49,525 nucleotides of DNA from contig CALMJT010000059.1 in the NCBI GenBank assembly GCA_937864365.1, forward strand, positions 1 through 49,525, in the 5' to 3' direction. Position 1 is the first letter of the stretch, and every line of letters starts with the position of its first letter. Positions 44,699 to 49,525 of this stretch are shown here, piece by piece. The stretch comes from an uncultured Alteromonadales bacterium (GTDB lineage Bacteria > Pseudomonadota > Gammaproteobacteria > Pseudomonadales > Cellvibrionaceae). Below the pieces are notes generated by a model. That model saw only the letters and a list, made by a program, of their open reading frames with translations. It was not told where the DNA came from and did not search any database. The position numbers and the translations under genes are program-made.

Positions 44699-45751
44699 TT
44701 AGCAGCAACTCGAACCCTCGTCACCACCAACAACCATCAAGCTGTCGAATGGCGCTGAACCACCGCAGCCTGGGAAGATACCGAAGTGATTTGAGAAATT
44801 ACCAATAAATTCAAAGTCACTGGCAAAACGCGAGTCCGCCAACATCATCCAAGTATTACCACACACAGGGAACACACGACCAGCTTCAATCACGTGGTGT
44901 TCGTCGAGAACAAAATACTGCGGCATTTCAGGAATGGTGCCCTTGTAGATTACCGCTTGGCCGTAATCTTCACACTCGGGCTCCAGTTTTGGCAGTTTAA
45001 ACAAACGATAGGTCGCAGACATAAAGTTAATCGCGCCGACCTTGGCCTTCAATTCCGAGTCGGTGACTTCAAGAGTACGTTTTTCCACCAAACGAGGATC
45101 AAAGAAACCTTGACGCTTGGCAATGGCTAGGAAGTCATTCCAGTAAAGCGCGCCACCCAAACATTCACCTAATAACACTGGATCTTGGGCAACCGCAGCC
45201 GGTACGCGACGATCTGCGTACACGTCGGAGAAATAAATTTCACCACCTTCTTTTAAAAGGTTGTAAGCGCCAGCAATAACCGCATCTTTATCGGGAGATA
45301 GGTTAATAACGCAGTTAGAAACAACCACGTCAAAGCTGTTTGGCTCTAGGCCTAATTCGTCTAGGCGCTCAATATAGCCTTCAACAAAACGGACGTTGTC
45401 GTAGCCAAACTTATCAACATGATATGCCTGATGACGGCGCGCAACTTCAAGCTGCTCTGGAGTCATATCAACCCCAACCACTTCGCCTTCAGGCCCAACT
45501 AATTGCGCCAACGCATAAACATCGCGACCAGAGCCACTGCCTAAATCCAGAACGCGAGCACCGCGTAAGTTGGTTGGGCAAACCAACCCGCAGCCGTAAT
45601 AACGGGAAAGCACTTCATCGTGAATGTTAGATAACAGTGGCTTCAACCAATCTGGAACGGCGGATGCGTCACAACAAGCATCGGTTTTAAGATCATTAGA
45701 GCTTTGCAGCTGTTTTCCATAATAATCTTTTACCACATCATGGCTTTCCAT
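44699..45751 (-). CDS. arsM: arsenite S-adenosylmethionine methyltransferase
   Basis: A 350-residue ArsM that methylates As(III) using SAM. The SAM site is VLDLGSGSGRDVYALAQLVG with VVGVDMTPEQ. The four catalytic cysteines are in place: Cys26, Cys54, Cys147 (SNCVINL) and Cys197 (GECLGG). Their spacing of 28 (Cys26-54) and 50 (Cys147-197) equals that of the four cysteines of the algal enzyme CmArsM. An extra CC ends the protein. Cytoplasmic. The neighbours are two glycosyltransferases of the type found with arsenosugar synthesis, which suggests the methylated arsenic may be built into arsenosugars instead of only being volatilised. Confidence 0.93.
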   Translation of the reverse strand: MESHDVVKDYYGKQLQSSNDLKTDACCDASAVPDWLKPLLSNIHDEVLSRYYGCGLVCPTNLRGARVLDLGSGSGRDVYALAQLVGPEGEVVGVDMTPEQLEVARRHQAYHVDKFGYDNVRFVEGYIERLDELGLEPNSFDVVVSNCVINLSPDKDAVIAGAYNLLKEGGEIYFSDVYADRRVPAAVAQDPVLLGECLGGALYWNDFLAIAKRQGFFDPRLVEKRTLEVTDSELKAKVGAINFMSATYRLFKLPKLEPECEDYGQAVIYKGTIPEMPQYFVLDEHHVIEAGRVFPVCGNTWMMLADSRFASDFEFIGNFSNHFGIFPGCGGSAPFDSLMVVGGDEGSSCC

Positions 45752-45805
45752 ACATTTTTACCCTAAAAACAATAGTTAAAAGTCAAATTCAGTTACATCA
45801 ATTCA

Positions 45806-46483
45806 TTATTGATCGAGTTCGGCTAACCACTCAGGTGGCAGCCATTGCAGATCTTGTTGCTCATCAATATCGTGCATTGTCGGCAATTTTGTATAGGACC
45901 ATCGCAGCGCTTCAAATCGCTGCTCGGTTGTAGAACAAACCACCTCAGTGCTCCATTCAATATCGGTGAAGATAGAGCGATGCAGCCGCTTTAATCCCAA
46001 AGCGACATAGCCACCATCGCTGGCCGGGATTAAACAGGCATCAACCGTATCAAGTTCAGCGGCACACATGCGAAGCACTTCTGCTGTTAAACTCGGGCAA
46101 TCGGTTCCCATCAAAATAATTGGTGAGTTCAACTCGATGGTTTGCTCAGACTCAAGACTTTGCAAGGCCGAAAACTTCACGGCATCGTCGTTGGAGTGCA
46201 TCGTCAAACACGCTTGAATTAAGCGATTTCCTAAGTCACCGTCGGCTTGAGGAAATACTCGTAAACTTTCTGGTATACAAACATCCGGCCATTGTGACAA
46301 AGGAAAAGGTGATGCAAACAAATAAGCATCGCCCAATTCAGCAGAAACAGCCTGAGCTGTGGCTTGTTCCAACAGACGTTTGGCAATTTTTGCCGAGCCC
46401 TGTTCACCCAAAGCAGGAATTAATCGAGTCTTGGCAAAACCGGCGACCGGAGCCTTTGCAATCAATGCAATTCTTGCGTTCAT
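45806..46483 (-). CDS. glycosyltransferase, arsenosugar/selenodomain-associated type 1 (TIGR04282-like)
   Basis: A 225-residue nucleotidyl/glycosyltransferase-fold protein of the DUF2064 type. The N-terminal MNARIALIAKAPVAGFAKTR is the family signature (KxPxxGxxKTRL). PIILMGTDCPSLTAE gives the metal-binding DCP-type motif, and LIPASDGGYVALGL is the substrate loop. Families of this type occur beside the radical-SAM protein ArsS and transferase 2. It lies 54 nt downstream of nothing else on its strand except the transferase-2 gene, and 54 nt upstream of arsM, so co-transcription with arsM is likely. A role in adding or making the ribose/glycerol part of arsenosugars is inference. Confidence 0.8.
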   Translation of the reverse strand: MNARIALIAKAPVAGFAKTRLIPALGEQGSAKIAKRLLEQATAQAVSAELGDAYLFASPFPLSQWPDVCIPESLRVFPQADGDLGNRLIQACLTMHSNDDAVKFSALQSLESEQTIELNSPIILMGTDCPSLTAEVLRMCAAELDTVDACLIPASDGGYVALGLKRLHRSIFTDIEWSTEVVCSTTEQRFEALRWSYTKLPTMHDIDEQQDLQWLPPEWLAELDQ

Positions 46484-46533
46484 TTACGACTGCTTTTCTA
46501 ATGGAGGCATTATTAACCTCGCTGAAAGAATAA

Positions 46534-46598
46534 TCCAATCACGGTGATTGAACCAATGACACTGACCCAAAAAAATGCCTCAGTTTGGGTCGATTGGA
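46534..46598. repeat. nested inverted repeats between the two glycosyltransferase genes
   Basis: The outer arms TCCAATC (46534-46540) and GATTGGA (46592-46598) enclose GACCCAAA (46564-46571) / TTTGGGTC (46584-46591). A third hairpin, CAATCAC/GTGATTG (46536-46550), overlaps the left outer arm, so two alternative folds are possible. There is no terminator T-run on the minus strand. Confidence 0.55.
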
Positions 46599-46671
46599 CT
46601 GTAAATTTGTAAAAAAATTGTCTGCGAATTTAGCTATTAAGCTGATAAATTCATTCATCACTCAACAGCCT

Positions 46672-47352
46672 TTATCGATACCGCCGAGCGAGATCTTCGG
46701 GGTTAGCTCCGCGCCAATAGGCCCAACGTAATTGCCACATCAAAACAATGGTGCGCACAACGCCGCGTTGCTCCCAACGACGACCCGAGGTAGCTATTTT
46801 GGCCGTCAAACACTCCGGTTTACCAAGCTTTAATAAGCGTCGGCAGAGCTCAACATCTTCCATCAAGGGTTGCTGCGCGTAACCACCCAAGCTTTCAAAC
46901 ACCGTACGGCGCACAAAAATGGCCTGATCACCAGTTGCAATGCCCGTAAGCCGAGATCGCCAATTCATCATTCGGGCCACAACCTTTAACAGGGGATGAC
47001 GCCCAACAATAAAGGCATCGAACCGCCCCCACACCGTATTAGGTTTGGCAAGAGCTTGCACGATAAGAGCATCGGCATTATCGGGCAAACGAGTATCGGC
47101 GTGCAAAAATAACAGAATATCGCCGGTTGCATGCCTAGCACCTTGATTCATCTGCAAGGCTCGCGAGCGTTCTGAGCGAATCACGGTAAAGCCTTGAGCT
47201 TGAATCAAATCGAAACTGTCATCGGTGCTTTGTCCGTCAACCAGAATGACCTCATAACCTTTATCTTGGTAGGGCTTAAGATGGCTCAGCAATTCAGGCA
47301 CATTTGCCGATTCGTTATAAACCGGGACAACAATAGAAAGCTCGGGTGACAT
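46672..47352 (-). CDS. GT2 glycosyltransferase, arsenosugar/selenodomain-associated type 2 (TIGR04283-like)
   Basis: A 226-residue GT-A family 2 glycosyltransferase. It starts MSPELSIVVPVYNESANVPE, with the nucleotide-binding Asp in VILVDGQSTDDS and the DXD-like LLFLHADTRLP. The C-terminal part has GDQAIFVRR and the catalytic-region LMEDVELCRRL. It is typical of the transferase-2 family that pairs with transferase 1 near arsenic or selenium radical-SAM genes. Cytoplasmic, perhaps peripheral at the membrane. It lies 188 nt upstream of the type-1 gene on the same strand. Confidence 0.82.
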   Translation of the reverse strand: MSPELSIVVPVYNESANVPELLSHLKPYQDKGYEVILVDGQSTDDSFDLIQAQGFTVIRSERSRALQMNQGARHATGDILLFLHADTRLPDNADALIVQALAKPNTVWGRFDAFIVGRHPLLKVVARMMNWRSRLTGIATGDQAIFVRRTVFESLGGYAQQPLMEDVELCRRLLKLGKPECLTAKIATSGRRWEQRGVVRTIVLMWQLRWAYWRGANPEDLARRYR

Positions 47353-47513
47353 TCAGGTAAGGCTACAGTTTGTTCGAAAAAGAGTTGGCGCGAATGTTTG
47401 ATTATAAAAGAAATAATCGTCAATCAATAATAAGTTAACCCAGACAGGTAGTTTTCCTATTTTTAACCACGCGTGAAAAAACACCAAGCCACAAGCAAAC
47501 CAATACGAGATAT

Positions 47514-47540
47514 AAAAAAACCACCCGAAGGTGGTTCTTT
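47514..47540 (-). terminator. terminator after the oxidoreductase gene
   Basis: On the minus strand AACCACC, loop TTCG, GGTGGTT (47519-47536) is followed by a T-run; it lies 26 nt after the stop codon. It separates the oxidoreductase from the glycosyltransferase genes. Confidence 0.88.
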
Positions 47541-47562
47541 TACGACAGGAAATAACGTCGAA

Positions 47563-49525
47563 TTAACCTAGACGCCAATTGTGGTATTTCTCAACCAACT
47601 CTAAGAGTTTCTTAGGTTGATTCGCACGCTTCCACTCGCCGGCAGCGTATTTGTTCGATTCAGACCACGTTGGGTAGGTATGAATGGTACCCAAGATTTT
47701 GTTCAAGCCAAGTTTCCACTTCATGGCGGTCACAAACTCGGCAAGTAATTCACCGGCGTGTTCACCAACTATGGTTACACCCAAGATTTTATCCTTGCCC
47801 GGAACAGTCAGAACTTTCACAAAACCGTGCGCTTCGCTTTCTGCAATGGCGCGATCAAGATCATCAATACCGTAACGTGTTACTTGGTAAGCAATACCCT
47901 GCTCTTTAGCATCTTGTTCACTCAAACCCACACGTGCAACTTCTGGATCGGTAAAGGTCGTCCAGGGAATCACACTGTAATCGGCTTTGAATTTTTTAAA
48001 CTGACCAAACAAACCGTTAACTGCGGCATACCAAGCTTGGTGAGCAGCGGTGTGGGTAAACTGATAAGGACCCGCAACGTCACCGGCAGCATATATATTA
48101 GGGTAAACCGTTTGTAGATATTCGTTGGTAGATACAGTGCGATTGGTATTTACACCTAATTCTTCCAAGCCGTAACCGCTCAAACGTGGCATACGACCCA
48201 ATGCACAGATGATTTCATCAAATTCGATGCGTTTGGTTTCGCCATTGGCTTCAACAATCAAGTATTTCTTCTTGGTTTCGCCTTCGGTAACCAGCTCAGC
48301 GCCCACCGCTTTATGATCGGTAAGCAGATTAACACCGTCAGACAACAACGATTTGGTCACCAATTCGGCAACATCTTCGTCTTCTTTTAGCAAAATACGT
48401 GGCGCCATTTCGATTTGCGTTACGTTTGCACCCAAACGAGCAAAGGCTTGCGTTAATTCACAACCGATTGGACCACCGCCTAAAACAATAAGCTTCTCCG
48501 GTGGCGTATCACGATCGGATAAAACTTCCCAAAGCGTATCACTGGTTAGGTAGCCGGTTTCTTCTAAGCCCGGAATACGTGGCACCAAGGGAGCGGCACC
48601 TGCGGCAATAACAATGGAGCGCGCAGTTAAACGTGATTTTTTGCCTTCTTTATCGGTGATTTCTACGGTCCACGGATCAACCAACTTACCGTGACCCAGT
48701 TTTACGTCAACACCAAGACTTTCGTAACGCTCAACGCTGTCGTGGGGTTCAATGTCTTTAACAACCTGTTGCACACGCGCCATGATTTTACGGAACGAGA
48801 ACTTAGGCTCTACGGCCTCTAGCCCGTAGTTTTCGGCGTTACGCATTTGTTTAGCAACACGCGCAGATTTAATTAACGCCTTACTCGGTACACAACCGTA
48901 GTTTAAGCAGTCGCCACCCATCTTGTGATTTTCAATTAAGGTCACTTTGGCTTTTACAGCCGCGGCAATATAAGAAGACACCAGACCCGCAGCACCAGCA
49001 CCAATGACGATCATGTTACGATCGAATTTTTTAGGCTGGCTCCACTTTTTATAAACCTTTGCAGCGTTTACTTTCGAGACAATCGCTTTGGCAATTAACG
49101 GGAAGATTCCAAGTAAAAAGAAGGAAATAAATAATTCAGTAGAAAGGATATCGCCAGTCGACTCGATTTGCGCCAATTGAGTGCCTGCGTTTACGTATAT
49201 CGCAGTACCAGCCAACATTCCTATTTGGCTAACCCAATAGTAGGTAATGGTTTTGATCGGCGTCAGACCCATCAACAAATTGACAAGGAAAAAGGGAAAT
49301 GCAGGAACAAGTCTTAACGTAAGTAGATAAAACGCCCCATCACGCTCGATACCTTTATTTATTGATGACAGACGATCCCCAAACTTACTTTGTATGGATT
49401 CACCAAGAACATAACGAGACGCTAAGAAAGCGAGCGTTGCGCCAAGTGATGATGCAAAAGACGCAATTAAAACATCCCACCAAAATCCAAAAAGCGCGCC
49501 AGCAGCTAGGGTCAAAAGAGCCGCA
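47563..49525 (-). CDS. TVP38/TMEM64 - pyridine nucleotide-disulfide oxidoreductase fusion (5' end outside window)
   Basis: At least 650 residues; the frame is still open at the window edge, so the N-terminus is missing. The first ~150 residues seen are the membrane TVP38/SNARE-associated domain (LAAGALFGFWWDVLIASFAS, FLVNLLMGLTPIKTITYYW). From about 165 on it is a mercuric reductase/dihydrolipoamide dehydrogenase-like flavoprotein: FAD motif MIVIGAGAAGLVSSYIAA, redox disulfide GGDCLNYGCVPSK, NAD(P) motif LIVLGGGPIGCEL, YAAGDVAG, and a dimerisation domain with His-Thr-Tyr-Pro-Thr (TIHTYPTWSE). Such fusions are membrane-bound reductases of unknown substrate. Proximity to arsM suggests a link to metalloid or thiol redox chemistry, but this is inference. 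Confidence 0.88.
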   Translation of the reverse strand, partial: AALLTLAAGALFGFWWDVLIASFASSLGATLAFLASRYVLGESIQSKFGDRLSSINKGIERDGAFYLLTLRLVPAFPFFLVNLLMGLTPIKTITYYWVSQIGMLAGTAIYVNAGTQLAQIESTGDILSTELFISFFLLGIFPLIAKAIVSKVNAAKVYKKWSQPKKFDRNMIVIGAGAAGLVSSYIAAAVKAKVTLIENHKMGGDCLNYGCVPSKALIKSARVAKQMRNAENYGLEAVEPKFSFRKIMARVQQVVKDIEPHDSVERYESLGVDVKLGHGKLVDPWTVEITDKEGKKSRLTARSIVIAAGAAPLVPRIPGLEETGYLTSDTLWEVLSDRDTPPEKLIVLGGGPIGCELTQAFARLGANVTQIEMAPRILLKEDEDVAELVTKSLLSDGVNLLTDHKAVGAELVTEGETKKKYLIVEANGETKRIEFDEIICALGRMPRLSGYGLEELGVNTNRTVSTNEYLQTVYPNIYAAGDVAGPYQFTHTAAHQAWYAAVNGLFGQFKKFKADYSVIPWTTFTDPEVARVGLSEQDAKEQGIAYQVTRYGIDDLDRAIAESEAHGFVKVLTVPGKDKILGVTIVGEHAGELLAEFVTAMKWKLGLNKILGTIHTYPTWSESNKYAAGEWKRANQPKKLLELVEKYHNWRLG

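Overview
The window looks like a chromosomal segment of an aerobic, probably marine gammaproteobacterium. The reasons are an acs gene next to a CrbR/CrbS-type two-component pair, a DppABCDF operon whose binding protein closely resembles the enterobacterial one, monomeric isocitrate dehydrogenase, sodium-coupled amino-acid symporters, a poly(3-hydroxybutyrate) depolymerase/phasin pair and large TonB-dependent receptors. Genus cannot be assigned from sequence alone. No rRNA, tRNA, CRISPR array, phage or replication origin was seen.

Layout. 1-6380: acetate switch, with the 3' part of acs, crbR, a small membrane-protein ORF and crbS on the opposite strand. 6381-13389: a PAS-GGDEF diguanylate cyclase, a FrnE-like thioredoxin-fold protein, an EamA exporter, PHB depolymerase plus phasin, and a truncated haemoglobin. 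This stretch also holds three of the four copies of a dispersed ~159-bp palindromic element (copy 1 is at 2170). 13390-18611: the complete dipeptide ABC transporter operon on the minus strand. 18612-21373: a long non-coding leader and an M2 (ACE-like) lipoprotein peptidyl-dipeptidase.

21567-37070 is the most unusual region. A perfect FNR/Anr-type box precedes an ECF sigma factor, a FecR-like anti-sigma factor and an STN-domain TonB-dependent receptor. That receptor gene is coupled to an aspartyl/asparaginyl beta-hydroxylase gene, which has been split by a 1248-bp IS3-family element with a 4-bp target duplication. Facing it on the other strand is a second TonB-dependent receptor, followed by a TPR/2-oxoglutarate oxygenase and a TPR/sulfotransferase; a third 2OG oxygenase lies just upstream. 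Together they look like a peptide- or protein-modifying (hydroxylating and sulfating) module tied to two related outer-membrane receptors.

37071-44631: monomeric icd, a small secreted Cys protein, a DAACS and an AGCS symporter, and an aldo/keto reductase. 44699-49525: an arsenic cluster on the minus strand with arsM, two glycosyltransferases of the arsenosugar-associated type, and a TVP38-pyridine nucleotide-disulfide oxidoreductase fusion that runs off the right edge.

Functional links: Dpp, the M2 peptidase and the amino-acid symporters fit peptide and amino-acid scavenging. acs/CrbRS, PHB depolymerase and phasin fit C2/C4 carbon storage and re-use. The receptor/oxygenase block carries its own cell-surface signalling and a possible oxygen-responsive control site.
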